The notes: generated from the sequence alone by a model not told the origin. DNA of 64,000 nucleotides from Eubacterium sp. (GCA_024684035.1 JAIKXQ010000005.1:47626-111625), one strand, 5' to 3'; numbered from the stretch's first letter, positions 24,391 through 34,225 are shown. Program-made: numbers and translations.

Positions 24391-26481
24391 ATGAGCAAAA
24401 AAGAATATGCGGCAGGGAAGAATTCTGTCCTGTCGGTGGCTTTTGTGGCTTTTGTGGTAATTCTGCTGCTGACAGGCTTGTACCTGCACTGCGCGTCTAT
24501 GGAGACGGTGGAGCTGGATCTGAAATCTGCCCGGGCGGAGAATCTGATTGCCGGCGGGGGAGGAGAGTACACCATCGCTGACGGAACCTATATGACGGAA
24601 GATGCCGGAGCGGCGGCACTGGTATTCGATGATGTGAACCGGTATGTGGGTACCATGCGTCTGGATTTCGGGGAGATCACCACGAATGAGCTGATCAATA
24701 TTCTTACTCTGACGGTTTTCTATGATACGGGACATGGTTTTTCCGACAGCCGGAAGGTAGAGGCTTCCATAAAAACTGGCTCTCATCAGCTGGCTCTTCA
24801 TCCCCTGGCAAAAGTAAAGGCGCTGAAGATACAGATCGGCACGCTGGAAAAAGAAAATTTCGTCATCGACAGGATTATCCTCAATCCGGATACAGACGGC
24901 TGGCAGATCTACTTCTGGCTGTCGACGACGGCCGGAATCTTTGTGATCTGCTTTTTCGGCTTGCGGAAAAAAGGGAGAAACAGGCTGTGTTTTCTGGCTG
25001 CGTCCGGAGTTATCACCGTGTTTTTCGGCTATGCGCACCTGATGTTCCGCAGGCAGGACAATTCCTGTTATCTGCTGGCGGCGGAAGCGCTGATTATGCT
25101 CCTGACGATCTTTTTCTTTGCGACAGAGATCAACGCGAAGACCAGAGACAAACTGATCATGTGGACAATGCTGGCGATGGCCTTTGCCCTTTTTACATAC
25201 TGGGCGTGGATGCTGGAATTCGGCAAGGCTCCGGATGAGCATATGCGCATGCAAATCGTGAATTATATCCGGAATCACGGAAGCATACCCAGAGGGGATG
25301 ATCCCGAGGTCAGAGATGCCTACTGGGGTTTTGGCTATTCCTTCTATCCGGTGACGACACAGCTCATCGCCGCCTGGATCTGCAGGCTGGTATCATTTTT
25401 CAGCGAAGACGGCTATGTACTGCTCAAGGCCGCCCGGATGGCCAGTGTTTTTTGCGGAACGCTGACGGTCTACTGGGCGTACAGGATCGGCAGGGAAGCT
25501 ATGCCGGATTCAGATGCGGGTTACCTGCTTCCTGTGCTCACCTTTACACTGCCGCAGCTTGCTTTTTTGAATTCTTATCTGAATAATGACAGTCTGGCCA
25601 TCATGGCGATTATGATGATCCTGTATTTCTGGATCCACGGTCTTAAGAAAGGCTTTAACGTCCGGACGTCTCTTGGACTTTCCATCGGAATCGGTCTCTG
25701 TGCGCTGTCTTATTACAATGCCTACGGGGCGATTCTTCTGAGTATTCCTGTCTTCTACTACGGACTCATAAAGCAGGGACGCAGCGGGAAGTATATGGTG
25801 AGAATGACGGCACTGGTTGTGGCCGGAGCTTTTCTGGTGGCCGGCTGGTGGTTTGTCCGTAGTGCGATTCTCTACAACGGTGATTTTCTCGGCAGGTCTT
25901 CTCTTCAGAAAGCACAGGAGATGTACGCGGCGCCGGAGGCTCTGGAGAAGGCCGGGGAGACGATGCAAAAGCTCGGCGTGAACATTTTCGGGATGCTTTT
26001 GATCGAGCAGCTGCACTACGTCAGAGATGTGGGAATGAGTTTTGTGGGACGCTTCGGTTACATGGAAAACGTCCTCCGTCCTCTGCAGTACGCGGTGATC
26101 CAGTTGATTATTTTTGCCGGTTCGGCGGCCACGGTTCTGCCGGGAGGATACCGGGTGCTCCGATATCTCAGAAGCGGAGATAAAGAAAAGGAACGGGGAG
26201 AAATCCGGGAGATGACCTTTTGGGGCTGTATGCTTTTTCTTCTGATGGTGATTCCCTTCTCTCTTGCGCTGTACTATACCTGGTCCTCGGATTTTCAAAA
26301 GCAGGGCAGATACTACATGCCGGTCTGTGTACCGCTCTTTTACCTGACGGCAAGGGGCTTTGACCGTCTGATGAAAAAAATAAAATGCGAAAGAAACGGA
26401 GCCGGATATCTGGTCAGCCTGCTGCTGATCCTGAATCTGGTCATGGTTTTCCTTTCGGTGGCGTATCAGTTTTACTATTGA
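24391..26481 (+). CDS. Polytopic membrane protein, probable GT-C-type glycosyltransferase
   Basis: 696 residues with about a dozen membrane spans. After TM1 (about 12-32) comes an extracytoplasmic beta-rich domain of about 140 residues, TM2, then a cluster of spans. A loop after an early span has APDEHMRMQ, an Asp-Glu pair in the position of the catalytic acid of GT-C (ArnT/PMT/DUF2142-like) enzymes, followed by YSFYPVTTQLIAAWI. Such enzymes use polyprenyl-phosphate sugars outside the membrane. If right, it could take the lipid-linked sugar made by the ArnC-like enzyme nearby. The SD is GGGGGAG. The next gene, 28 bp on, is another polytopic protein and probably forms an operon with it. Confidence 0.7.
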   Translation: MSKKEYAAGKNSVLSVAFVAFVVILLLTGLYLHCASMETVELDLKSARAENLIAGGGGEYTIADGTYMTEDAGAAALVFDDVNRYVGTMRLDFGEITTNELINILTLTVFYDTGHGFSDSRKVEASIKTGSHQLALHPLAKVKALKIQIGTLEKENFVIDRIILNPDTDGWQIYFWLSTTAGIFVICFFGLRKKGRNRLCFLAASGVITVFFGYAHLMFRRQDNSCYLLAAEALIMLLTIFFFATEINAKTRDKLIMWTMLAMAFALFTYWAWMLEFGKAPDEHMRMQIVNYIRNHGSIPRGDDPEVRDAYWGFGYSFYPVTTQLIAAWICRLVSFFSEDGYVLLKAARMASVFCGTLTVYWAYRIGREAMPDSDAGYLLPVLTFTLPQLAFLNSYLNNDSLAIMAIMMILYFWIHGLKKGFNVRTSLGLSIGIGLCALSYYNAYGAILLSIPVFYYGLIKQGRSGKYMVRMTALVVAGAFLVAGWWFVRSAILYNGDFLGRSSLQKAQEMYAAPEALEKAGETMQKLGVNIFGMLLIEQLHYVRDVGMSFVGRFGYMENVLRPLQYAVIQLIIFAGSAATVLPGGYRVLRYLRSGDKEKERGEIREMTFWGCMLFLLMVIPFSLALYYTWSSDFQKQGRYYMPVCVPLFYLTARGFDRLMKKIKCERNGAGYLVSLLLILNLVMVFLSVAYQFYY

Positions 26482-26509
26482 TTTTGCTTAGAATAAGGGG
26501 AAGAGAACT

Positions 26510-28360
26510 ATGGTGGATGCATTATCTGTAAAGAACAGAAGAACGGCTATGATTCGCCGGATTCTTGTCACCGTCGGGTGTGCGGTCTTTTTTCCGTTTT
26601 ACTATTACCTTTCAACCAGAGATGAGTCTGTTCCGCACAATTACAGATTTCTGTTGCCGATTGTGTTCCTGGTTACAGTTATGGCAGTTCAGCTCGGATA
26701 CTTCCTGGTAAAACTCTGGAGAAAAAACCGGTACTACGGGGCGGTAAACAACTGGCTGGAGAACAACTCTCTGGAAGTGTGGCTTCAGGGGAAGGGGAAC
26801 CGGAAGTTCTTTTGGTTTTGCATGATCGTTCTTCTGGTGGCGTGGATTCCCGCGTTTCTGGCTTTTTATCCGGGAACCTTCGGCTATGACGCAATACCGC
26901 AGGTTCTTATGTATTACGGACACAGGAGAATGAGTGCCTTTCAGCCCTATGTCCACTCCTGGATCATGGGATTTATCTTCAAAACGGCGTCAGATCTCAG
27001 CGGATCCTACGCTATAGGTCTTGCCTCATACATTGTATTTCAGATGATCACGGTGACCAGCGGGGCGGCAAGGAGCTTTGCCTATCTGAGCAGGAAGAAG
27101 GTGCCTGTTCTGTTTCTCCTTGTTTCCCTTGGGGCTTTTGCCTTCAACCCGTTTTTTCAGACACTGACCATGGCCACAACAAAGGACGTGCCTTTTGCCG
27201 GTGTGCTGCTGCATTTTCTTGTGGGCTTCCTGGAACTTCTGGATTCCGGAACTGCAGGTGCGAAATTCAGGTATGTGGTGGAACTTCTCTTTACCGGTTT
27301 TCTGGTCTGTGAGCTGAGAAACCAGTGCATCTACATCGTGGCAGTGATGGTGGTGATCACGCTGATCGCGTGCAGAAAAAAACTGATAGTTCCTGTCACA
27401 ATGATACTCATCTGCGTGCTGACGCTTGGATTTAACGCCTGGGCCTACCGCACATACGACATCAAAAAGACGGACATGCGGGAGATGCTCAACGTGCCGA
27501 TCCAGCAGTCCTACCGGGTGGCCTATGACAAACTGACGGGCAAAGAACCGGCGGATATCACGGATGAAGAGATGACCATGCTTGTCAGACTGGTGCCGGA
27601 AGAAAATATTTATAATTACCGGGGCGACATCTCGGATCCGGTTAAATTCAACTTCGATACGCAGACCTTCAAGGCCAATGAAAAAGAGTACATTCAGCTC
27701 TGGTATGACCTTGGAAAAAAGAACACGAAAATCTACTGGTATGCCTTCCGGGATCTTCTTGCGCCATACTGGAATTACAACATATTCCTCCAAAGAGGAC
27801 TGATGTTCATGTACACGAATCAGGAAGACGATATCTGGAACATCCAGAGAGACAGTAAAAATCCCGGGTATATAGATTATCTCATCGAGCAGAATGTAAA
27901 CCTCCGGTATCAGGACAATCCGGTGACTTTCCTTCTGTTTGAGCCGGGCATCTGCCTGTGGATCATGACCTTTGCCTTCGGATGGGCGATCATCAACAGA
28001 AGAAGGAGACAGACATTGCTGACCTTCTGGATCTGCCTGCTCTTCGGAACCATGATGCTTGGGCCGGCGGCACTGTACCGCTATATCTTCCCCATCGAAC
28101 TGGCTGTGCCCCTGATGCTGGGCATGCTCTGGATCGAGCGAAGACCGGAAGAGGTGAAAGGAGCAGAACCGACTCCGGCGGTGGCCGCTGTGGCAATGGC
28201 TGCTCTGACAGAATCTGAAGAGACAGCGGAAGCAGTGGCTTTGGCAGAAACGAATTCGATACATGTAGATGAAGTATCGGCGGATATGAATGCTGCACAG
28301 GAGACAGACGGTAAAAAGCTGACCGGCAAAGAGCCGGAGACACAAACTACAATCGAATAA
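26510..28360 (+). CDS. Polytopic membrane protein (DUF6020-like)
   Basis: 616 residues with about 12 predicted spans and the stretch FYPGTFGYDAIPQVLMYYG after an early span, which I associate with the DUF6020 family; relatives sit in surface-polysaccharide loci and look like GT-C enzymes. The middle holds a large outside loop (about 325-470; NVPIQQSYRVAYDKLTG). The last 70 residues are Ala/Glu/Thr-rich, low in complexity and predicted cytoplasmic. It follows the 24391 protein by 28 bp and ends at a terminator (28373). The molecular role is not known; transfer of sugars or other groups to surface glycans is the best guess. Confidence 0.7.
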   Translation: MVDALSVKNRRTAMIRRILVTVGCAVFFPFYYYLSTRDESVPHNYRFLLPIVFLVTVMAVQLGYFLVKLWRKNRYYGAVNNWLENNSLEVWLQGKGNRKFFWFCMIVLLVAWIPAFLAFYPGTFGYDAIPQVLMYYGHRRMSAFQPYVHSWIMGFIFKTASDLSGSYAIGLASYIVFQMITVTSGAARSFAYLSRKKVPVLFLLVSLGAFAFNPFFQTLTMATTKDVPFAGVLLHFLVGFLELLDSGTAGAKFRYVVELLFTGFLVCELRNQCIYIVAVMVVITLIACRKKLIVPVTMILICVLTLGFNAWAYRTYDIKKTDMREMLNVPIQQSYRVAYDKLTGKEPADITDEEMTMLVRLVPEENIYNYRGDISDPVKFNFDTQTFKANEKEYIQLWYDLGKKNTKIYWYAFRDLLAPYWNYNIFLQRGLMFMYTNQEDDIWNIQRDSKNPGYIDYLIEQNVNLRYQDNPVTFLLFEPGICLWIMTFAFGWAIINRRRRQTLLTFWICLLFGTMMLGPAALYRYIFPIELAVPLMLGMLWIERRPEEVKGAEPTPAVAAVAMAALTESEETAEAVALAETNSIHVDEVSADMNAAQETDGKKLTGKEPETQTTIE

Positions 28361-28372
28361 CGGTGAATGCAA

Positions 28373-28398
28373 GCGGCGGTCTTTGGACCGTCGTTTTT
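28373..28398 (+). terminator. Intrinsic terminator before the ech operon
   Basis: GCGGCGGTC / GACCGTCGT arms with a short TTTG loop (one G-T pair) and five Ts. Confidence 0.8.
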
Positions 28399-28788
28399 GT
28401 AAGGTGCGAAGGAAATTCGTTGCATTTTCCATATCTACAGTCACGCCTCAGGATGCGCAGTTCGTGTAGTTGAAGATGTGCATACTCTGCCCCCTGCCGC
28501 GATCCCTGTTTTAAAGTTCAAAAATAATAGGAAACAAAATCCTTTGACATCAATTGGAGGACTGCAGTAAACTTTAGCCCAAGCGCCCCGGAAATTAGTG
28601 CAAGATGCAGAGGTTTTGCCAGGCCGATTGTGATAGAATAGACGTATATTGGGCACTTGTAGATTGTTTTTCTGTTTATAAACGATGAAAACAACATATT
28701 CCCGTGTTGCGTGCGAAGTCGGCAGAAACCATCTCAGGAACTACCCAAGAAATACATTTAACTTTCTAGAGGCGAAAGGAGAAAAGAG
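28399..28788. other. Long leader region of the ech operon
   Basis: 390 nt without a convincing gene. A possible extended -10 (TGATAGAAT at 28632-28639) with a poor -35, and a TTGACA at about 28544 with a weak TAAACT after it, are candidate promoters. SD AAAGGAG (28775-28781) serves echA. The leader is long enough for a regulatory RNA, but I see no known riboswitch. Confidence 0.35.
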
Positions 28789-30708
28789 ATGGTTATTCCG
28801 TTTCTGATTTGCTTTCCGATGATCGTTGCTGTCCTGATGTTCCTGATCAGAGTCAACAAGGTACGGAATGCAATCGCGTATGCCAGTGCCGTGATCATCA
28901 TGATCGGCGTGGCAGTTCTGACAGCACAATGGCTGAAGGGCGGGATGCAGCCCATGGTCCTGGCTGCGGGAGAGAATTCTCTCATCGAGCTTGCGGATCA
29001 TGTGATTCTTGCTGCGGAGATCGTTCTGATGTTCGTTGTGACATTCTTATGTTTCAAGTACAGGAAGTACTGGATATCCCTGCTTTCCATCGTACCAACG
29101 CTGATGATCGCGTATTTCGAGCTCTTCGGGCCTGAAATTGCCCCGGAGGCAAAAATCCGCATTGATCATCTGGCAATCCTGATGTGTATCATCATCGGTC
29201 TGATCGGTGGTCTCATCGTGATCTATGCGGTAGGTTACATGCACGGATATGCCCATCATCATGTGGAATTCGAGGACAGAAGATACTATTTCTTCATGCT
29301 TCTGTTCATCTTCCTCGGGGCAATGTTCGGTTTTGTAACATCCGACAGTCTGCTCTGGATCGACTTCTTCTGGGAGGTGACATCCGTATGTTCCTTCATG
29401 CTCATCGGATACACCAGAGAGCCTGTTGCAATTACGAATTCTTTCCGTGCGCTGTGGATGAACCTTCTCGGAGGAACACTGCTTGCCATCGGAATTATCT
29501 ACTTTGGATATCAGACAGGTACGGTGTCCTTTCAGAAACTTATCGGACTCGGTGCCGGTCAGGCGAAATACGCAGTGATTCCGGTTGCCTTCATGGCGTT
29601 TGCCGCGCTGACAAAGGCTGCCCAGCTGCCTTTCAGCCCCTGGCTCATGGGAGCGATGGTTGCGCCTACACCGTCCTCTGCACTGCTGCACTCTGCAACC
29701 ATGGTTAAGGCGGGTATCTATGTACTCATCCGTCTTGCACCGGCTATGTGCGGACAGCAGATCGGTATGATGGTATCTGTCATCGGCGGTTTCACTTTCT
29801 TCCTGGCGTCCATCATGGCGATCGCCCAGACAGACGCGAAGAAGGTTCTGGCTTTTTCGACGATTTCCAACCTTGGACTCATGGTTGCCTGTACGGGAGT
29901 GGGACGTCCGGAGACCATCTGGGCTGCAACCTTCCTGATGATTTTCCACGCAGTGTCCAAATCCCTGATGTTCCAGGATGTGGGAGCAACAGAGAACGCC
30001 ATGCACACCAGAGATATCGAGGAGTTCCACGGACTTCTGTATCGTCTTCCGAGACTGGCAATCTTCCAGTTCATCGGAATCGCAGGTATGTTCCTTGCGC
30101 CCTTCGGTATGCTGATCTCCAAATGGTCTGCATTGAAGGCATCCGTGGATGAGAGAAACATTATTCTGGTAATGTTCATCATCTTCGGTTCCGCCACAAC
30201 ATCCTTCTACTGGACAAAGTGGATGGGCAAACTGATCGCGGCCACCAATCAGCCGAAGATCAGAGATATCACTAAGAAAAACGAAAATATTTCCCTTACG
30301 ATTCATGCGATCCTTATGCTTGGTCTGTGTGTACTCTTTCCGGTACTCTCACAGGTATTTGTGGATCCGATGATCGCAGAGCAGTTCGGCTCCTACAAAG
30401 ATGTTCTTCCGATGGCGGTTCTCTATATTCTGATTGCCGTTATCCTGGTTGTATTCGCGGTTCCCTTTATCGCGTTCCATACCACCAGAAAGACACCGAC
30501 CAATATCAAACTGTCCTATATGAACGGTATCAACACCGGAGACAATACACAGTTCACAGATTCCTTCGGTGAAGAAAAGAAGCTCACGCTGACGAACTAT
30601 TATTTCGCTCATAAGATCGGACAGAGAAAGCTGATGATTCCGTCCCAGCTGTTTACCACGGCTGTGATTATCGTCATGCTGGTAATGATTATAGGAGGTG
30701 TCGCATAA
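28789..30708 (+). CDS. echA: Ech-type hydrogenase subunit A (NuoL-like proton/ion-translocating)
   Basis: 639 residues, about 16 membrane spans, with the antiporter-like core of NuoL/MrpA/EchA: YRREP-like loop at GYTREPVAITNSFRA, KAAQLPFSPWLMGAMVAPTPSSALLHSATMV split by the discontinuous helix (Lys of TKAAQ and His of LLHSA are the expected ion-path residues). It forms the membrane arm that couples ferredoxin-driven H2 formation to ion pumping. First gene of echABCDEF, SD AAAGGAG; its stop overlaps the next start (TAATG). Confidence 0.93.
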   Translation: MVIPFLICFPMIVAVLMFLIRVNKVRNAIAYASAVIIMIGVAVLTAQWLKGGMQPMVLAAGENSLIELADHVILAAEIVLMFVVTFLCFKYRKYWISLLSIVPTLMIAYFELFGPEIAPEAKIRIDHLAILMCIIIGLIGGLIVIYAVGYMHGYAHHHVEFEDRRYYFFMLLFIFLGAMFGFVTSDSLLWIDFFWEVTSVCSFMLIGYTREPVAITNSFRALWMNLLGGTLLAIGIIYFGYQTGTVSFQKLIGLGAGQAKYAVIPVAFMAFAALTKAAQLPFSPWLMGAMVAPTPSSALLHSATMVKAGIYVLIRLAPAMCGQQIGMMVSVIGGFTFFLASIMAIAQTDAKKVLAFSTISNLGLMVACTGVGRPETIWAATFLMIFHAVSKSLMFQDVGATENAMHTRDIEEFHGLLYRLPRLAIFQFIGIAGMFLAPFGMLISKWSALKASVDERNIILVMFIIFGSATTSFYWTKWMGKLIAATNQPKIRDITKKNENISLTIHAILMLGLCVLFPVLSQVFVDPMIAEQFGSYKDVLPMAVLYILIAVILVVFAVPFIAFHTTRKTPTNIKLSYMNGINTGDNTQFTDSFGEEKKLTLTNYYFAHKIGQRKLMIPSQLFTTAVIIVMLVMIIGGVA

Positions 30709-31574
30709 TGCTTAAGAGTGTAATCGCAGTCATCGCCTATGTACTGCTGGCGCCGTTGATCGGCGGATTGTTGGCCGGATGGGAGAGAAAAATCTCTGCC
30801 CGTATGCAGCGTCGTGTGGGACCGCCGCTTCTGCAGCCTTTTTATGACGTACAGAAGCTGTTCCACAAACAGACCATTGCAGTAGACAAAGCACAGGGGA
30901 TGTTCCTGATCTCCTATTTTGTTCTCATGATTTTTACAGGCGCGATGATTTTCGCGGGAATGGACATTCTCATGACCTTCTTCGTTCTGAGTACAGCGTC
31001 CACGTTCCTGTACTTCGCGGCTGTTGTCACCAGCTCTCCATACAGCACCCTTGGTGGAAGCCGTGAGCTGATTCAGATGATGACCTATGAGCCGGCAGTT
31101 CTTCTGACCTGTGTCGGTTTCTACCTTGCTGCCGATTCTTTCAATGTCAGCAAGATCATCAGCCAGAAGATGAGTATGATCCTGTATCTTCCGGGAATCT
31201 TTTTTGCATTTGTTTTCATACTGACAATCAAGATGAGAAAATCACCCTTTGATCTGTCTGCTTCACATCACCCGCATCAGGAGCTGGTAAAAGGAATTAC
31301 CACCGAGATGGGTGCGAAAAATCTGGCGCTCTTTGAGATCAGTGAGTGGTACGAGAATGTATTCCTTCTGAGCGTTGTAGCTCTGTTTGTGATCAACAGA
31401 AATCCACTGAGCTGGGTGGTTGCCGTACTGGTTGCTCTTTTCGTGTGGTTCCTGGAGATTCTCATTGACAACAGCAGCGCCCGTGTGAAATGGCCGGTCA
31501 TGCTGACGACGACCTGGGTAGTCACCCTCCTTGCAGCGGGTGTCAATCTGCTCGTTCTGATGCTCATCAAATAA
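30708..31574 (+). CDS. echB: Ech-type hydrogenase subunit B (NuoH-like)
   Basis: 288 residues with about eight spans. The first cytoplasmic loop has WERKISARMQRRVGPP and QPFYDVQKLFHKQ, and a later one has GGSRELIQMMTYEP and KSPFDLSASHHPHQELVKG, all hallmarks of the NuoH/HycD/EchB family at the junction of membrane and soluble arms. It anchors the hydrogenase module and links its redox state to ion movement. It shares one base with the echA stop and is followed at 15 bp by echC. Confidence 0.95.
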   Translation: MLKSVIAVIAYVLLAPLIGGLLAGWERKISARMQRRVGPPLLQPFYDVQKLFHKQTIAVDKAQGMFLISYFVLMIFTGAMIFAGMDILMTFFVLSTASTFLYFAAVVTSSPYSTLGGSRELIQMMTYEPAVLLTCVGFYLAADSFNVSKIISQKMSMILYLPGIFFAFVFILTIKMRKSPFDLSASHHPHQELVKGITTEMGAKNLALFEISEWYENVFLLSVVALFVINRNPLSWVVAVLVALFVWFLEILIDNSSARVKWPVMLTTTWVVTLLAAGVNLLVLMLIK

Positions 31575-31589
31575 AGAGGTGATAGAGAT

Positions 31590-32060
31590 ATGGCAAAAGT
31601 AAAGAGATCGCCGTGGCTGCTTCACTACGACGGAGCAAGCTGTAACGGCTGTGATATAGAAGTTCTCGCGTCCCTGACACCGGTCTACGACGCAGAGCGT
31701 TTCGGTGTCGAGAACACCGGAGATCCGATGCAGGCGGATATTTTTCTTGTGACGGGAGGTATCAACGATCAGTGCTACGATGTGGTCAAGCAGCTCTATG
31801 ATCAGATGCCGCGCCCGAAGGTAGTAGTCGCTGTAGGCGTCTGCGCCTGCACCGGCGGAATTTTCAAAGATGCGTACGGAATTCATGGCGGCGTTGACAC
31901 CTGTATTCCGGTGGACATTTATGTTCCGGGATGCGCTGCGAGACCGCAGGCGATTATCGACGGAATCGTGAAGGCTGTTGAGCTCTTCCAGAAGCGTTCG
32001 GACGAGCACGACGAGTATGAGAGAACACACAGAAACGAGGAGGGTTCACAGAATGCCTAA
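31590..32060 (+). CDS. echC: Ech-type [NiFe] hydrogenase small subunit (NuoB-like)
   Basis: 156 residues with the Cys pattern of the proximal [4Fe-4S] cluster in NuoB-like small subunits: SCNGCDIE (Cys 18, 21), GVCACTGG (Cys 85/87) and PGCAARP (Cys 115). It carries electrons between the EchF clusters and the NiFe site in EchE. SD AGAGGTGA. Its last 8 nt overlap the start of echD. Confidence 0.95.
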   Translation: MAKVKRSPWLLHYDGASCNGCDIEVLASLTPVYDAERFGVENTGDPMQADIFLVTGGINDQCYDVVKQLYDQMPRPKVVVAVGVCACTGGIFKDAYGIHGGVDTCIPVDIYVPGCAARPQAIIDGIVKAVELFQKRSDEHDEYERTHRNEEGSQNA

Positions 32061-32598
32061 GGTATATGTGCCACAAGATAAGGTGCAGGTGATCGAGCTT
32101 GTGGATCTTCTGGATTATGCCCAGTTTATGAAACACAACGGTCTGCGTCTCGCCCAGGCGTGCGCTGCCTACATCAATGATAAATACGAACTCAGCTATT
32201 CCTTTGTCGAGGACAGCACCTACGCCATGGTTACCCTGCGTATTATCTGCGATCTCGATGCGGAAGTTCCCAGTATCGGGGAGTTTTTCCCTTATGCGCC
32301 GTTCTACGAGAACGAGATGGAGGCACTGTTCGGTGTTCATATGCGAATGATGAACCTGGACTATCACACCAAGCTCTATCGTATGAAGAACTGGGCATCC
32401 ATGCTTCCGGAGGATGCAAGGGAAGAAAAAGTTGCAATGAAAAAAGAAAAGAGCGTCGTTCCCGGAGCCAGTGTACAGCCGGGAGAGGACGGTGTGGATC
32501 TGGATTCACTGATCTCAAAATCGGTGCCGATTTCCAAAGAGAAAACTGCGGCTATGGCCGGCATCAAATTAGACGAGCAGAAGGAGGGCAATGAGTAA
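32053..32598 (+). CDS. echD: Ech-type hydrogenase subunit D (NuoC-like)
   Basis: The start at 32053 is fixed by GAGGAGGG about 8 bases upstream; it lies inside the end of echC. The 181-residue protein has the NuoC/HycE-N core (YSFVEDSTYAMVTLR, FPYAPFYENEMEALFG, HTKLYRMKNW). It is a structural subunit of the soluble arm. The last 50 residues are Lys/Glu-rich and lack a clear family match. The stop overlaps the echE ATG by one base. Confidence 0.92.
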   Translation: MPKVYVPQDKVQVIELVDLLDYAQFMKHNGLRLAQACAAYINDKYELSYSFVEDSTYAMVTLRIICDLDAEVPSIGEFFPYAPFYENEMEALFGVHMRMMNLDYHTKLYRMKNWASMLPEDAREEKVAMKKEKSVVPGASVQPGEDGVDLDSLISKSVPISKEKTAAMAGIKLDEQKEGNE

Positions 32599-33677
32599 TG
32601 GCTAAGAGAAGTATCGTCCCCTTTGGCCCGCAGCATCCGGTACTGCCGGAGCCGGTCCATCTGGATCTTGTACTTGAGGATGAAAAAGTAATCGAAGCGA
32701 TTCCCAATGTGGGCTTTGTACACAGAGGTCTGGAGTCTCTGGTAGACAAGAGAGATTTCAATCAGATGATGTACGTCATTGAGCGAACCTGTGGAATCTG
32801 TTCCTTTGGCCATGGCATGGGCTACGTGGAGACTATTGAAGGAATCATGAATGTTGAAGTTCCGGACCGCGCGAAATTCCTTCGTGTGATCTGGGCTGAG
32901 CTCGGCCGTATCCACAGCCACCTGCTCTGGATGGGACTCATGGCAGACGCCTTCGGTTTCGAGAACCTGTTTTACAGCTGCTGGAGAGTCAGAGAGAAGA
33001 TCCTGGATCTGCATGAGATGACCGCCGGCGGACGTGTTATTTTTTCCGTAAACAAAGTCGGCGGAGTGATCAAAGATATCACACCGGAGATGATGAAAGC
33101 AATTCTGACAACTCTTGACGAGGTTGAGGAGGAGACAAAAATCCTTCAGAAGACCTTCCTCTGTGACTATACCGTGGAGTCCCGTCTGAAGGGCGTCGGC
33201 GTCCTGACAAAACAGCAGGCTCATGACCTGGGCTGCTGCGGACCGGTGGCTAGAGCTTCCGGTATCGCCAACGATTACCGTCTCACCGGCTATGAGGCCT
33301 ATGGACAGCTGGATCTGGAGCCGGTGATCGGTGTGAACGGCGATTCCTATGACCGCTGTGATGTCCGTATCCGTGAGGTCTTCCAGTCTATTGACCTTCT
33401 TCGTCAGGCAATTGCGAAGATCCCGGAAGGGGAGCTGTCTGTTCCGGTAAAAGGAAATCCGGACGGAGAGCACTTTGTTCGCATTGAGCAGCCGCGTGGA
33501 GAAGCGTTCTACTACACGAAGGCAAGTGGCAAAAAATACGTGGATCGTTTCCGTCTGCGCACCCCTACCTTCGCAAACCTCGCCGGACTGACAGAGTCTC
33601 TGAAGGGCTGTGACCTGGCTGATGTTCCGATCCTTATCGTAACCATCGACCCGTGCATCAGCTGTACAGAGAGATAA
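32598..33677 (+). CDS. echE: Ech-type [NiFe] hydrogenase large subunit (NuoD-like)
   Basis: 359 residues holding both nickel-binding motifs: RTCGICSFGHG (Cys 65 and 68) and, at the very C-terminus, DPCISCTER (Cys 353 and 356). It is the site of proton reduction or H2 oxidation. Other family stretches are GFVHRGLE, WAELGRIHSHLLWMG and VPVKGNPDGEHFVRIEQPRGE. The protein ends three residues after the last Cys ligand, so it lacks the C-terminal peptide that most [NiFe] hydrogenases have cut off by a HycI-type protease. Hyp genes for the Fe(CN)2CO centre follow at 34703. Confidence 0.96.
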   Translation: MAKRSIVPFGPQHPVLPEPVHLDLVLEDEKVIEAIPNVGFVHRGLESLVDKRDFNQMMYVIERTCGICSFGHGMGYVETIEGIMNVEVPDRAKFLRVIWAELGRIHSHLLWMGLMADAFGFENLFYSCWRVREKILDLHEMTAGGRVIFSVNKVGGVIKDITPEMMKAILTTLDEVEEETKILQKTFLCDYTVESRLKGVGVLTKQQAHDLGCCGPVARASGIANDYRLTGYEAYGQLDLEPVIGVNGDSYDRCDVRIREVFQSIDLLRQAIAKIPEGELSVPVKGNPDGEHFVRIEQPRGEAFYYTKASGKKYVDRFRLRTPTFANLAGLTESLKGCDLADVPILIVTIDPCISCTER

Positions 33678-33694
33678 GGAGGGAAATCAGAGTT

Positions 33695-34207
33695 ATGGGT
33701 ATTATGAAATTTGCTCCTGAGGCTCTCAAGAACCTCTTCAAAAAACCGGTGACTACCACCTATCCGGCGGAGCCGGCAGTTTACCCGGAGAGATCCAGGG
33801 GACATGTAACCATCGATGTAGATGGCTGTATCTCCTGCGGAATCTGTCAGCTCAGCTGTCCGCTGGGAGCCATCAAAGTGGACAAGAAAGAGGGAACCTG
33901 GGATATCGACCGCTTCGACTGTATTGCCTGCGGGTACTGCGTTGAAAAGTGTCCGAAGAAGTGTCTGTCCATGGTGAGCGGATACCAGGAGCCCGGAAGA
34001 GAAAAATATGAGGATAAATTCCGCCGCTCCGCCGAGGCAATGGCTGCCGAGGCAGAGAAGAAGAAACAGGCCGCGCTGAAAGCGGCTGCCGCAAAGAAAG
34101 CTCTTGCCGAGAAGAAGGCGAGAGAGGAGGCAGAGGCAAAAGCAAAAGCAGAGTCAAACGCGGAAGCGAAAGTAGAAACTGCCGGTGAGAAAAAAACGGC
34201 AGAATAA
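33695..34207 (+). CDS. echF: Ech-type hydrogenase ferredoxin-like subunit with charged tail
   Basis: The start at 33695 follows AAGGAGGG; an in-frame ATG 42 nt upstream lies inside echE and has no SD. The 170-residue protein has two [4Fe-4S] motifs: CISCGICQLSCP (Cys 45, 48, 51, 55) and CIACGYCVEKCP (Cys 76, 79, 82, 86). It accepts electrons from soluble ferredoxin. From about residue 104 the chain is a Lys/Ala/Glu-rich predicted helix or coiled coil of about 65 residues, which typical EchF proteins do not need. Last gene of the ech operon; terminator at 34226. Confidence 0.93.
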   Translation: MGIMKFAPEALKNLFKKPVTTTYPAEPAVYPERSRGHVTIDVDGCISCGICQLSCPLGAIKVDKKEGTWDIDRFDCIACGYCVEKCPKKCLSMVSGYQEPGREKYEDKFRRSAEAMAAEAEKKKQAALKAAAAKKALAEKKAREEAEAKAKAESNAEAKVETAGEKKTAE

Positions 34208-34225
34208 AGTTCACAGGAATTGCGG

